DNA from: a virus | Reading direction: 5' to 3' (one strand) | Length of the DNA: 64,000 nucleotides | IMG/VR virus record: IMGVR_UViG_3300022745_000021 | Span: 1 to 64,000 of that record | In this document: piece by piece, positions 42,945 to 51,182 of the stretch | Numbering within the stretch: position 1 is the first letter of the stretch | Layout of the letters: each line of letters opens with the position of its first letter | Program-made: the position numbers and the translations under genes | Notes under the pieces: model-generated | The model's database searches: none | Seen by the model: only the letters and a program-made list of their open reading frames with translations | Told to the model about the DNA's origin: nothing

Positions 42945-43483
42945 TAGGGCGCGATCCCGCGATAGCGAAAGGCTTCGAGCGCCACGTCGTCGAGCTTGAT
43001 GCCGAGATGCAGGTCAAGGTCGGCCTCTGCCTCGGCGATCAGGCTTGCCGCCAGCGCCGCCGGGTCGAGGAGGTCCTTGTCGGTGCCGTACTCGTGCAGC
43101 GCCCGGATCGCGAACACGATCAGCCCATCATCGCGGTCCAGCTGGCGCGTGCCGTGCGGGACGTACGGGTCGAGGTAGTAGACCGTGCCCTCGGCAAGCG
43201 GCAACGGTTCCTGCCCTTCCACCTCCAACCAGTGGCTGCCCTCGGCGTAGAGGATCAGGCCGCCGATGCGCACGTCCGACGCAAAGTCCCGGTCGGTGTG
43301 CGTGCCTACCCCGCCGCGCCAGCCGGACAGGCAGCCGCACACCATGATCCCTTCCCCGTCCTCGTCGCCGAAGCCCCAGTCCGCCTCGTGGCCGAGCACC
43401 ACCTTGAGCGCGGACCGACGCAGGGCCTCGGGGATCGGCGCGACGCCGGGGTGAATCGACGCGGCGGACGCAGCCCGGTGCAT
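42872..43483 (-). CDS. 2OG-Fe(II) oxygenase-like protein
   Basis: A 203-residue protein with HTDRDF (HxD, about residues 61-63), a beta-rich core with GGLILYAEGSHWLEV..QEPLPLAEGTVYYLDP and PHGTRQ providing the distal His. This is the double-stranded beta-helix of 2-oxoglutarate/iron dioxygenases or related cupins. The substrate is unknown; the distal 2OG-binding Arg may be the one in PHGTR. Converges with the secreted-protein gene and overlaps it. Confidence 0.7.
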   Translation of the reverse strand: MHRAASAASIHPGVAPIPEALRRSALKVVLGHEADWGFGDEDGEGIMVCGCLSGWRGGVGTHTDRDFASDVRIGGLILYAEGSHWLEVEGQEPLPLAEGTVYYLDPYVPHGTRQLDRDDGLIVFAIRALHEYGTDKDLLDPAALAASLIAEAEADLDLHLGIKLDDVALEAFRYRGIAPYYETPAPAPGALAAINPDTSCSSA

Positions 43484-44190
43484 CAGTAGTCCCCCTTCCC
43501 GCGCGACACGTTGTCCTCGTCAAGCTCGATCTTGGTGCCACAGGCGACATAGGCGCGCAGGCGCTGTTCGACGCCGTACACCCGGCCGATGTAGGACTTG
43601 GACTCGGGCGTGATCGTGTTGTCGCCGACGTAGGCCCCGGCGAGCGTGCCGTCCTCGCGGATCAACAGCCGGTGCTTGCAGCGGTACTTGTCACGCTCGG
43701 CGTAGACGTTGTCCTCGTCGAGGTAGACCCACGTCGAGCCGTGGTCGTTATGCTCGACGATCACGGTGATGATCTCGCCCCATGCGTCGCTGTCGTGGGT
43801 TTCGAGCATGTACTCGGCGATCTTCGAGAGCTTGACCTCCTTGGGGGCCAGCGAGAGCAGTTCATCCATGTCCTGCGCCAGCCTGCCGGCGACGACTTCG
43901 CTGACACGCGCCTCGATCTGCGCTTTCAGCATTTGCGTGACGACGTGGCCGTAGCTCGGCAGATCAATGCGATCGACCTTGAGCGCGTCTTGGACCGCCG
44001 CCTCGATCATCTTACCAACGTCGGAATAGGTGCGCAGTGCACGGTCGATGGTCTCGATGACCAGCTTCTCGACACGGGTGTTCACTTCCTTCTCGACGAA
44101 CTCGGGGGTCATCTTGGCCGCGACCGCGTTGGCGATCAGGCCGGTGAAGGCGTCGGGGGCGGTTTCGGTGAGGGTATCGGTGTCAGCCAT
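43483..44190 (-). CDS. Hypothetical protein
   Basis: A 235-residue acidic protein; helical N-terminal half (about 1-115), beta-type C-terminal half with STWVYLDEDNVYAERDKYRCKHRLLIREDG. GGGAGACC site. Overlaps the next genes on both sides by a few bases. No family recognised. Confidence 0.7.
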   Translation of the reverse strand: MADTDTLTETAPDAFTGLIANAVAAKMTPEFVEKEVNTRVEKLVIETIDRALRTYSDVGKMIEAAVQDALKVDRIDLPSYGHVVTQMLKAQIEARVSEVVAGRLAQDMDELLSLAPKEVKLSKIAEYMLETHDSDAWGEIITVIVEHNDHGSTWVYLDEDNVYAERDKYRCKHRLLIREDGTLAGAYVGDNTITPESKSYIGRVYGVEQRLRAYVACGTKIELDEDNVSRGKGDY

Positions 44191-44611
44191 TGCGGGTCTC
44201 CCAAGGCGAGCGGAAGGTGGGGGCGGCGGGGATGTTGTCGCGGTCGAGCACGTAGGAGGTGCGCTCGTCGGGGATACCTCCCCCGCGCTTCACGGTGACG
44301 TGCACCCTGCCCTCCCGATCGTCCGAGAAGCGGATGCTGTCCCGGAAGCTGCGCAGCACGGCGTTGTAGATCATCGTGTCGGTGACCCAGAACATCCACC
44401 ACTTGCGGCGGCCGATGGTCTCGTGCACCAGTTCGGGCACGGTGTCGGTCTCGATCAGGTTGATCTGGTCGAGCAGCATGGGAAGCTCGGCGAGGAAGCG
44501 GTCGCGCACGCCGCCTTCCTTGGGGATTTTCGCCATGTCGTGGATCGTCACGCACGGGTACGTGCGGGGGCCTGATCCCTGACTGGTCTCGGGGTTGGTC
44601 TCGGTAGTGAT
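44183..44611 (-). CDS. Hypothetical protein with apparent ATC start
   Basis: A 142-residue protein if started at ATC (44611), which follows GAGGAGAAGCCCC. The frame is open from there with no ATG, GTG or TTG until GTG at 44551, which has no ribosome binding site. The product contains RKWWMFWVTDTMIYNAVLRSFR and a beta-type end with VHVTVKRGGGIPDERTSYVLDRD. No family recognised. Same start design as the phosphoesterase gene. Confidence 0.65.
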   Translation of the reverse strand: MTTETNPETSQGSGPRTYPCVTIHDMAKIPKEGGVRDRFLAELPMLLDQINLIETDTVPELVHETIGRRKWWMFWVTDTMIYNAVLRSFRDSIRFSDDREGRVHVTVKRGGGIPDERTSYVLDRDNIPAAPTFRSPWETRNG

Positions 44612-44642
44612 GGGGCTTCTCCTCGTTGGTTACTTCCCAAGT

Positions 44643-44670
44643 GTTATACCACAAATGGGGTACATGTGTA
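44643..44670 (-). promoter_or_regulatory. Repeated-family promoter, weak -35
   Basis: TACACA, 16-base spacer with TACC-N8-GGTA, then TATAAC, just upstream of the ATC-start gene. Confidence 0.6.
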
Positions 44671-45153
44671 GCTATTTCGGTTGCAACTCTCGAAGTCGGC
44701 GACCCCGTCCCGGGCGAAACCGCCGAACAACTCGAAGCGCAGCTGGCCGTTGCCATCCCGACTTGGCCCCTTGATGTGCAGCGCCATCACCGTCTCGAAC
44801 GTCCGGGGGTAGCCGCCGCGATCGAGGTGCCGGCATATCGCGTTACCCGCGCCCCTCCCCTGTGCCACGAAGAACGCCGCGTCGATCGTGCCCGCCTCGG
44901 TGCGGTGGCCGTCGGTGTACGTCTCGTCCACGTCGATATTGCCGATCCACTCCAGCGGGATTTCGAGGAGCTTGGGCGGCGGGGCTTGCTTCGCTTCGAG
45001 CGCGCAGGTGACGATCCGATAGGGCAGCAACCGCATTGCCCGCACACAGGTGTTCCCCGGGGCCGCGATCACCACCCGCCGGGGGCCGAGCGCATGGATA
45101 AACCCGCCGCGCAGCGCGCGCAGCATCAGCATGTCATCGTCGTGGGTCAGCAT
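44644..45153 (-). CDS. Hypothetical protein
   Basis: A 169-residue protein starting MLTHDDD with a GGAGACC site. Mixed alpha/beta with APGNTCVRAM and a basic QGRGAGNAICRHLDRGGYPRTFE stretch. The end of the gene overlaps the promoter at 44643. No family recognised. Confidence 0.7.
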   Translation of the reverse strand: MLTHDDDMLMLRALRGGFIHALGPRRVVIAAPGNTCVRAMRLLPYRIVTCALEAKQAPPPKLLEIPLEWIGNIDVDETYTDGHRTEAGTIDAAFFVAQGRGAGNAICRHLDRGGYPRTFETVMALHIKGPSRDGNGQLRFELFGGFARDGVADFESCNRNSYTCTPFVV

Positions 45154-45575
45154 AGGATGTCGGTCTCCGTGACAAGGTGTTGGACGGGAACGAAGCCCGT
45201 GAGGCTTGGTTGCGCCTTGGCGTGCTCTTTCACGGTGCGCAGTGCTTCGGCTCGGGTGCAATCCCGGCCGACGCCGTGGACGAGGACGTGATCGACCGAC
45301 GACAGGCTCTTGCGCCGCTCGAACAGCACCGACACCACGTGCACATGGAGCGTGGACGGCGCGGGGTCAGGCGCGGGCACGGGACCGGGGGCATCGTCTG
45401 CGTAGGGCGCGACCGGCCCCAGCACCACGAACCCGAAGTCGGCAAGCTCGGTGGTCGGGCACGTGTCCAGATGCCCGGCGAACTCCCACCAGCCGCGCCG
45501 GTACGACGCCACCTGCCGCGCGCCCTGCCCGTCGATGTCCTCGACCCAGTAGAAGCCGTCGGCGTAGTCCTTCAT
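45147..45575 (-). CDS. Hypothetical protein
   Basis: A 142-residue protein with an aromatic N-terminal half (YADGFYWVEDIDGQGARQVASYRRGWWEFAG), typical of small phage proteins that describe an unknown fold, and a Pro-rich linker at about 65-85. No family recognised. Overlaps both neighbours. Confidence 0.7.
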   Translation of the reverse strand: MKDYADGFYWVEDIDGQGARQVASYRRGWWEFAGHLDTCPTTELADFGFVVLGPVAPYADDAPGPVPAPDPAPSTLHVHVVSVLFERRKSLSSVDHVLVHGVGRDCTRAEALRTVKEHAKAQPSLTGFVPVQHLVTETDILC

Positions 45576-45967
45576 GCCCGGGCGATCTCCTCTACCGTCG
45601 CCCGCCGGACGCGCACGTAGTCGAAATCCATGTCGTCGTCGGACGAGAACCCGTCGCCCCGGTGGTACACGGCGGTGACGCCCTCCATGACCCACCAGCC
45701 CTCGCCGGGGCAGTCGATCAGCCCGCCCACGGCGTAGTCGAGGAAACTGCCGTACGCCTGTTCGTAGCTGGCCGCGCCGGTGACGCCCTCGGCGCCGTTC
45801 AGCACGGTCGCGCTCTCGATGCTGTGCTTGCCAACGCCCCAATGCGGATCGGTCTGGTCGGCGTACTCCTCGGCCACCACCTCGAAGATGACATCCTCGG
45901 GCGAGTTGAAGTCAAACTTCTCCGGTTCTTCGTCGCGGGCTGGATCGGCTGCGATCAGGTCGGTCAC
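45572..45967 (-). CDS. Hypothetical acidic protein
   Basis: A 131-residue protein. GTG start overlaps the upstream stop as GTGA with GGAGGA ahead. Acidic throughout with FDFNSPEDVIFEVVAEEYAD and a W-rich central segment. No family recognised. Confidence 0.65.
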   Translation of the reverse strand: MTDLIAADPARDEEPEKFDFNSPEDVIFEVVAEEYADQTDPHWGVGKHSIESATVLNGAEGVTGAASYEQAYGSFLDYAVGGLIDCPGEGWWVMEGVTAVYHRGDGFSSDDDMDFDYVRVRRATVEEIARA

Positions 45968-46428
45968 CGGCCGTCCTCCAGCAGGAAGCAGGCACCGTGC
46001 GGGATGCCGTAGGGGTAGCTGTCGAGCAGGACCATTATGTTCTTGTCGGTGCTGCCATACAGGTAGATTTCCCACGCGCGCTTGGGGTCGTCCCAGCGGA
46101 TGTAGTGCAGGCCCTTCTCGATGGCATCCACCTGAGACACCTGCTTGAGCACACTGCGGCGTTGCAACCAGTTGCACTCGCCCTTGAGCGCGGTCACCTC
46201 GGCGTCGAGCTTGTGCCACAGGTACGACATCACGAGGAAGCCGCCGCCGGTCACCATGAACGCCGTCGCCAGCGGCAGCGCGGCAGGATGCAGGTCCCCC
46301 CGGGCGACGCCCATCATGCCGAACACGCCCATGCCGATGGTGATCGCCGCGCAGAGGTTGGCGACCTCCCGCCAGAAGCGGGACACGCGCGGGGGATGGT
46401 CGGTGGGGGACGATGTCGCCGATGCCAT
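45964..46428 (-). CDS. Membrane protein with cytoplasmic domain
   Basis: A 154-residue protein with two membrane helices (about residues 24-44 and 51-70) and a soluble C-terminal half of about 80 residues. GAGGAGACC site and its own family promoter. A paired GTTGCAAC element lies inside at 46161. Function unknown. Confidence 0.75.
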   Translation of the reverse strand: MASATSSPTDHPPRVSRFWREVANLCAAITIGMGVFGMMGVARGDLHPAALPLATAFMVTGGGFLVMSYLWHKLDAEVTALKGECNWLQRRSVLKQVSQVDAIEKGLHYIRWDDPKRAWEIYLYGSTDKNIMVLLDSYPYGIPHGACFLLEDGR

Positions 46429-46469
46429 GGTGGGTGGTCTCCTCGCGGTTCGTTTGCTACCTAGATGTG

Positions 46470-46497
46470 TTCATACCACAACAGGGGTACGTGTCAA
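46470..46497 (-). promoter_or_regulatory. Repeated-family promoter for 46428 gene
   Basis: TTGACA, 16-base spacer with TACC-N8-GGTA, TATGAA; almost identical to the copy at 28974. Confidence 0.85.
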
Positions 46498-46604
46498 GCC
46501 CAGCGTCAGGTTGGTGGTGTCGTAGGTCATGGCGTGACATCCCATGTCGGACCGCCCGGGCAGGTGCAGGTGCATTCGTTACCCGGTCCGCCGTCGCGCT
46601 GACA

Positions 46605-46895
46605 TCACTCCCCATCGCGCGCCTCCATAAGTGCAGCGCGGACGGCGGCAATTTGTGCGCTGGCGAACAGTTCACCCGGCAGGCTGTTTGGATCGGGATG
46701 GACGTACCCGACGACTATCCCCGCCGCCTCCTCCAGCCCGGCGAGACGGCCCGCTGCGAAGGCGGTTTCGCGGTGGGTGGCGATAGATTGAGCCTCAGCA
46801 GTGAAGGCTAGACCAGCGCGTACTCTGTCAGCCATTTCATCGTCGAGTTCCAGCAGGTCGATCAGTAGGGCAATGTCGTCGTCATTCACGGTCAT
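46605..46895 (-). CDS. Small helical acidic protein
   Basis: A 96-residue protein beginning MTVNDDDIALLIDLLEL, mostly helical and acidic. Preceded by GGGAGACAGG inside the end of the 45-residue gene; starts overlap as ATGA. No family recognised. Confidence 0.7.
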   Translation of the reverse strand: MTVNDDDIALLIDLLELDDEMADRVRAGLAFTAEAQSIATHRETAFAAGRLAGLEEAAGIVVGYVHPDPNSLPGELFASAQIAAVRAALMEARDGE

Positions 46896-47029
46896 GGCCT
46901 GTCTCCCTTACGGTATTTCATCCTGAGGGCGGCAACTGCGTCCACCATATCGCGCTTAAACACGCACTCCGGCGTGACCTTGAGCCAGCACCACCACGCG
47001 GCAACTGATAGCCACCAACGAATGCTCAT
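46892..47029 (-). CDS. 45-residue Trp-rich protein
   Basis: A very short gene locked between its neighbours by ATGA overlaps at both ends. The product has a hydrophobic Trp-rich N-terminus (RWWLSVAAWWCWLKV) and a basic C-terminal half. Probably membrane-associated. The double overlap makes it convincing despite its size. Confidence 0.7.
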   Translation of the reverse strand: MSIRWWLSVAAWWCWLKVTPECVFKRDMVDAVAALRMKYRKGDRP

Positions 47030-47697
47030 GGCTTGGCTCCGATGGCTGCGATAATCTTGTGGAGATGCGTGCCGACGCCGAACACGAAACGGATAGCCTC
47101 GTCGGAATCACAACCGTCTGAAACCCAAGCGGCGTACTGGTCTGACATTTCCGCCTCAAGTTCGGTCAGCGCCTCCACAGCCTCCCGCTCCCCCGTCGCT
47201 GCGGGCATGGCGGATAGGGCTGCGGCATTGAGATAGCGTTCGGCAGTTGGCCACTGATCCTCGTCGAGAACCCGCGCGAGATATTCGCCGAGTTCGCGCA
47301 AAGGCTCCGGCGCTTTGCTGACAACGGCATTCATGTGGGCCATCCACTCGACTGCCGCAGCCTCACGGTCTGGCGCGGGCATGGCGGATAGGGCTGCGTC
47401 GGCGATCCACAAATCCCAATCGCTCAAGTCCTCCGGGAACCCGTTCGCATAGTAGTCCGGCGTACGCTTGTGGTCCGCAAGACTGATCGCCCTTGCCACG
47501 CGCTCCCGCACGTCGTCGGCCACAGCCTCACGGTCTGGCGCGCGGAGTGCGGCGAGGTCAACAATCCAGCCATTGCCGCCGCAGCGAGTGCATTCGGTAT
47601 GACAGGCGCCTTCATCCAGCCCGTCCGGATAACCCCCTTCGCCTTCGCACTGCGGGCAGACTTTCACGGCGCGCTCATCCGCCAGTGTTCCGTTCAT
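47026..47697 (-). CDS. Protein with DnaJ-like zinc motif
   Basis: A 223-residue protein. Residues about 14-45 carry CPQCEGEGGYP...C..CTRCGGNGW, like one half of a DnaJ cysteine-rich domain. The remainder contains two imperfect copies of an ALSAMPA..REA motif with acidic helices, also seen in proteins of other phages as a filler between small domains. Function unknown. Confidence 0.7.
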   Translation of the reverse strand: MNGTLADERAVKVCPQCEGEGGYPDGLDEGACHTECTRCGGNGWIVDLAALRAPDREAVADDVRERVARAISLADHKRTPDYYANGFPEDLSDWDLWIADAALSAMPAPDREAAAVEWMAHMNAVVSKAPEPLRELGEYLARVLDEDQWPTAERYLNAAALSAMPAATGEREAVEALTELEAEMSDQYAAWVSDGCDSDEAIRFVFGVGTHLHKIIAAIGAKP

Positions 47698-47921
47698 GGT
47701 GCTTCCTTTCGGGTGTTCCAGACTGATGCGGCTTTGGCGCGGCCTCGGGCATCGTCGGGATACCAGCAGCCGCGTTCGACCGCGCAATCCTCGTCGCTGC
47801 ACTGGACCTTGCAGGCCATTCCGATATGGACGCGGTTCCGTGCCAACATGCCGGCGCTTCCGCAGAACGGGCACGGCAGCAGTTCCGCCGCTCTCACCGC
47901 TTCGGGTGTTGGGTTGCTCAC
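47694..47921 (-). CDS. Lar-like restriction alleviation / zinc-finger protein
   Basis: A 75-residue protein with ELLPCPFCGS, a second CSDEDC pair and the terminal A..VWN.R motif, the signature of the Lar family. The founding member (Rac prophage Lar) eases host type I restriction; many relatives are only known as small zinc fingers. Confidence 0.8.
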   Translation of the reverse strand: MSNPTPEAVRAAELLPCPFCGSAGMLARNRVHIGMACKVQCSDEDCAVERGCWYPDDARGRAKAASVWNTRKEAP

Positions 47922-48679
47922 TGCTCGGGGTTCCTTTCGAGATAGGTGCGGGCGGCTTCCTCTGTCGCGTGTTCGGTGAAAACAACGCGATCATCGCTTT
48001 CCAGCGCGTCCATTTCCTCGGTCGTGCGAACATGAACAGCGCACCAGATCGACGGCAGTGAGCGCGCGCATTCAACTTCAAGGATGTGATGGCCCGGTTC
48101 AGGGTCGTAACGGTCAATCACATCATAAACGTCGAAATCGCAGCTTTCCGTGTAGCTTGGGTGATAGAACCAAGTTGGCTGCTGCGCTTTCGCCAGTGCC
48201 GCCCTCGCCTCTGCCAGTTCGCGGGTGAGGCGGTCGATGGTGTCGCGGTTGGCTTCGAGCGGGTCATCGTCCTCGGTCTGGTTGTCCCGCCGCTGGCTGA
48301 CAAGCTCGTCGTACATCGCAGCGAACTTCTGCGTCATCGCGATCTCGGCGGTCAGCTGCGCGTCACGGGCAGCGATAATCCGCTCTAGCTCCGCGATCTT
48401 GGCGGCCTGCACCGGGTCAGGCATGGTCTGCCACGTGCCGGCGTGGTTGATGTAGAACCACTCGTTGGTCTTGGGGTTCACCGCGAACAGGTTCGTCCCC
48501 TTGGGCAGTGCCGGGTGGGTCGGCAGGGGGGCCGTCCAGTTCTCATCCTTGGCCGCCCGCGCGGAGCAGTGGTTTGGCCCGAGAATTTCGTTCTCTCGGG
48601 GCGTGCCACCGCACCAGCGGCACACGCTATTGGAATGCCCTAGGCTGGCGGACCGGTATTCGTGGGGGCAATTCGTCAC
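47918..48679 (-). CDS. Coiled-coil protein with N-terminal zinc motif
   Basis: A 253-residue protein. The N-terminus has C..E......S.CRWCGG with further Cys/His, residues about 90-165 form a long coiled coil (AAKIAELERIIAARDAQL...), and the C-terminus is a compact acidic domain. GTG start overlapping the upstream stop (GTGA). No family recognised. Confidence 0.7.
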   Translation of the reverse strand: MTNCPHEYRSASLGHSNSVCRWCGGTPRENEILGPNHCSARAAKDENWTAPLPTHPALPKGTNLFAVNPKTNEWFYINHAGTWQTMPDPVQAAKIAELERIIAARDAQLTAEIAMTQKFAAMYDELVSQRRDNQTEDDDPLEANRDTIDRLTRELAEARAALAKAQQPTWFYHPSYTESCDFDVYDVIDRYDPEPGHHILEVECARSLPSIWCAVHVRTTEEMDALESDDRVVFTEHATEEAARTYLERNPEQ

Positions 48680-49281
48680 GCGTGTTCTCCCTCGTTGGTT
48701 GCAACTGGTTGCACCGGGACACGTACCCGGATGCGGGGCTTGGGGAGCACGTCGGCTTCCTCGGCTTCCTGCGCCAGCGACATGCGTTGAAGCTCCCCGC
48801 GCCGCTCGTTGATGATCCGTTGCAGGGACGCCAGCCCTTGCGCGTCGCTTTCCCAGATGATTTCCTCGACGCTGATCCGCTCGATGACGTTGCGGGCCTT
48901 GGTGGTCTTCGGGGCGCGTTCGACCAGCGGGTAGGCGCTGACGGGTTCAGGCTCGGCTTCCTCGGCGGCCAGCGCCAGCATGTGCGCCTTGGCCTTCTCC
49001 TGTTCGGCCACCGCGTCGATCACGATCGGCTCGCCACCGCCCACGGGGTACAGCAGCGTCATCGTGCCGGTCATGTCCGGCTGGCTCGCCATGTCCACGC
49101 CGAACAGCTTGACGTCGGCCGCCGGGGGCTTGCCCGGGGCGTGCTGGTTGAGCCATGCGATCAGGCTCGGCTTGTCGGTGGGGACCTCGATCTTCTCCCA
49201 GCCCTTCATGCCGTCGTTGGCGGCCTTAGCGTCGGCCTCGGTGCCGGTCCACACGTGTCCCTTGGAGCGATAGAGCCGCAT
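48676..49281 (-). CDS. Hypothetical protein
   Basis: A 201-residue protein. The N-terminal 55 residues (MRLYRSKGHVWTGTEADAKAA....KGWEKIEVPTDKPSLIAWLN) look like a small alpha/beta domain; the C-terminal 50 residues are a charged helix. It ends with VQPVAT, encoded by a paired GTTGCAAC element at 48698. No family recognised. Confidence 0.7.
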   Translation of the reverse strand: MRLYRSKGHVWTGTEADAKAANDGMKGWEKIEVPTDKPSLIAWLNQHAPGKPPAADVKLFGVDMASQPDMTGTMTLLYPVGGGEPIVIDAVAEQEKAKAHMLALAAEEAEPEPVSAYPLVERAPKTTKARNVIERISVEEIIWESDAQGLASLQRIINERRGELQRMSLAQEAEEADVLPKPRIRVRVPVQPVATNEGEHA

Positions 49282-49379
49282 CAGAACATGTCCTCCAGCC
49301 CCTTGGCCGCGTCACGGCCGAGCTTGTACCCGAACCCGCGCAGGATGGCGCGCAGGAGGATGGACAGGATATTTCCCAT
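49281..49379 (-). CDS. 32-residue amphipathic peptide
   Basis: A tiny gene with the standard GAGGAGACC leader and a TGATG overlap with the next gene. The product MGNILSILLRAILRGFGYK... is a strongly hydrophobic and basic helix, suggesting membrane binding. First gene of its operon. Confidence 0.65.
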   Translation of the reverse strand: MGNILSILLRAILRGFGYKLGRDAAKGLEDMF

Positions 49380-49440
49380 GGTGGTTGGTCTCCTCGTTCT
49401 TGTAGCGTAGGGGCTGGCCTGCCTGCCGCCCTACACGTGT

Positions 49441-49469
49441 TGCTTAGACCAACGGGGCCTACACGTCAA
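49441..49469 (-). promoter_or_regulatory. Promoter for 49379 operon
   Basis: TTGACG, 17 bases, TAAGCA, followed by the ACACGTGT motif (49431) and the GGCAGGCAGGCC leader. A triple run of GTTGCAAC-type units (49480-49506) starts 10 bases upstream. Confidence 0.65.
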
Positions 49470-49535
49470 GCGTTTTGAGGTGCAACTGGGTTGCAACTGG
49501 TTGCAGTCGCCGGAAGCGCTACCCCCCCTGCCCGC

Positions 49536-50063
49536 CTACCCGGCCTTGTCCGCGTTGGCGCTGGCCCATAACCGCGCCGCGCCCATGCCCGCCCGAATGC
49601 AGCGCAGGGCGAACGTCCCGGGGGCAGCACCCTTGGCGTTGACGAACCCGGCGAACGTCCGCTGCCAGCCTTGGTCGAAGAACTTCTGGTAGGTCTCGCG
49701 CGGCCAGTCAGGGTGCCCCGCAAAGAATACATCCGCCCGTCGCTGGCGGTAGGTCGCGCCGACGTCGGGGTCCGCCTCGGATAGTACCTGTTTGATCCGG
49801 GGCATGTTGTCGCGGCTGCGCTCCGGTGTCATACCGATCGCCAGTTGCGGGGCGCGCTTGGGGGGCGGCGGGGGCGTAGGCGCCGGCAGGTTTTCCAGCG
49901 CATCCCAGATCACGCCGTGGATGACTTCGCGCAGCTGGTCACGCGCCTTGGGTACGCGCCGCCGGGTGTCGGTCATCAATCGCTGCCACAGATCGCGGCG
50001 GCCGGTGACGTCTTGGGCAACCCGGGCGTGTATCGCCGCCGCCGCCGCACGTGGATCGGTCAT
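49536..50063 (-). CDS. Hypothetical protein
   Basis: A 175-residue basic, helical protein with a Pro-rich linker (PAPTPPPPPKRAP, about residues 59-71). The C-terminal half has YRQRRADVFFAGHPDWPRETYQKFFDQGW. No family recognised. Last gene of an operon of five with ATGA/GTGA overlaps. Confidence 0.7.
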   Translation of the reverse strand: MTDPRAAAAAIHARVAQDVTGRRDLWQRLMTDTRRRVPKARDQLREVIHGVIWDALENLPAPTPPPPPKRAPQLAIGMTPERSRDNMPRIKQVLSEADPDVGATYRQRRADVFFAGHPDWPRETYQKFFDQGWQRTFAGFVNAKGAAPGTFALRCIRAGMGAARLWASANADKAG

Positions 50064-50338
50064 GTGTCTTCGCTTGCCCCCTCGATCACGCGCCAAAGCT
50101 CCCAGATCGCGGTCTTGCGGTAGCATTGTTCGGCGGCAAGCTCGATACCGTACGCCGCCTTGAACGCGTCGCGCATCCGGGCGTGATCGTCGGCGTAGAT
50201 CATGCCGTCACCGAGATCGCCCAGCGTGTCGCCCATGTCGATCGGCACGGACGCAGGCAGCGCGTACACCCGGCGGACCAGCGCCAGCAGACGCAGTTCC
50301 TCGGGGGAGTAATCGGGGCCGGATACAGGGACACTCAC
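50060..50338 (-). CDS. Hypothetical protein
   Basis: A 92-residue protein starting at a GTG that overlaps the stop of the 39-residue gene. Acidic and helical with MIYADDHARMRDAFKAAYG. No family recognised. Confidence 0.65.
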   Translation of the reverse strand: MSVPVSGPDYSPEELRLLALVRRVYALPASVPIDMGDTLGDLGDGMIYADDHARMRDAFKAAYGIELAAEQCYRKTAIWELWRVIEGASEDT

Positions 50339-50454
50339 GGCGTCAGCCCCCGCTTCTGGTCGAGCCGACCGCAGCACGTGCACTTGTCAGACAGGTGGTC
50401 CCAGAACACCCAGTGGTGCCGGCCTAGGAACAGGCAGCGAAATAGCTGGATCAT
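50335..50454 (-). CDS. 39-residue cysteine-rich protein
   Basis: Short gene locked by ATGA and GTGA overlaps on both sides. The product starts with a hydrophobic MIQLFRCLFLG stretch and has a KCTCCG motif, perhaps a metal site. Recognised only from the tight packing. Confidence 0.65.
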   Translation of the reverse strand: MIQLFRCLFLGRHHWVFWDHLSDKCTCCGRLDQKRGLTP

Positions 50455-50792
50455 GCGTCCGTCTTTCCGCCGACCTCACTCGGCATAAACGTATGCGCCA
50501 CCCGGGATGCTCTGTGCAGCAAATCGTACAGCCTTGGGTCGAAGTACCGCAGCGTCGGGGGCATATGGTGCACCGCGTCCATGATCGCCCCCCGCAATGC
50601 TGCCACAAGCTGTTCGGGGTCAACCGGGGTGTCCGGTCGTTTGCGCGGCTCGCGATCCAGCGCACCCGCCGCGATCTCCGCTAGGAACTTGGCGTTGTTG
50701 GCCTCCCGCTCGGCAAGCTCGGTAGCCATGCGGGATTGGGCAAGCCCCACCTGACTGTCCAGCAAATCGGCGTATGGGTGACGATCCGTCAC
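50451..50792 (-). CDS. Hypothetical protein
   Basis: A 113-residue protein; GTG start overlapping the upstream stop (GTGA). Helical, with MATELAEREANNAKFLAEIAAGAL. No family recognised. Confidence 0.65.
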   Translation of the reverse strand: MTDRHPYADLLDSQVGLAQSRMATELAEREANNAKFLAEIAAGALDREPRKRPDTPVDPEQLVAALRGAIMDAVHHMPPTLRYFDPRLYDLLHRASRVAHTFMPSEVGGKTDA

Positions 50793-51088
50793 GCGTCATC
50801 CTCCGGTGTCTTGGCGCGCACCACCAGCAAAGCGTTGTTGGCGAACACATCGACGTATTCCAGCCACAGCCCTTGCTCGGCAAGGTAGACGTGATTGGCC
50901 TCCATCACCGCGCCCGGGAGCGTGAACGGGGTGACTTCCTCGGTCCACTTCTCGCCGACCACCATCAGCGCCGGGCGGGTGCCCTGTGACCCCTCCAACT
51001 TGCCGATCTGCACGTCCAGCGCCGGGCCGACGTTCTTGAGGGCGACGCGCGCTTTCTGTTCGGGGGTAAGCGGTAGCTTGGTAACCAT
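50789..51088 (-). CDS. Hypothetical protein
   Basis: A 99-residue protein starting MVTKLPLTPEQKARVALK, with a beta-type middle and end. GGAGATACC site. First gene of the five-gene operon behind the promoter at 51118. No family recognised. Confidence 0.7.
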   Translation of the reverse strand: MVTKLPLTPEQKARVALKNVGPALDVQIGKLEGSQGTRPALMVVGEKWTEEVTPFTLPGAVMEANHVYLAEQGLWLEYVDVFANNALLVVRAKTPEDDA

Positions 51089-51117
51089 GGTGCGGGTATC
51101 TCCGTTGTCTGTCCCTG

Positions 51118-51145
51118 ACCATACCACGCACGCGGTATTACGCAA
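51118..51145 (-). promoter_or_regulatory. Repeated-family promoter for 51088 operon
   Basis: TTGCGT, 16-base spacer with TACC-N8-GGTA, TATGGT. GTTGCAAC pair (51164-51180) 18 bases upstream. Confidence 0.75.
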
Positions 51146-51182
51146 GCGAAAAAGCGCGCCCTAGTTGCAACTGGTTGCAAAC

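Noticed and set aside
46457-46604. Small frames between 46428 and 46605
   Set aside because: They cross the promoter at 46470-46497 and lack a proper ribosome binding site.
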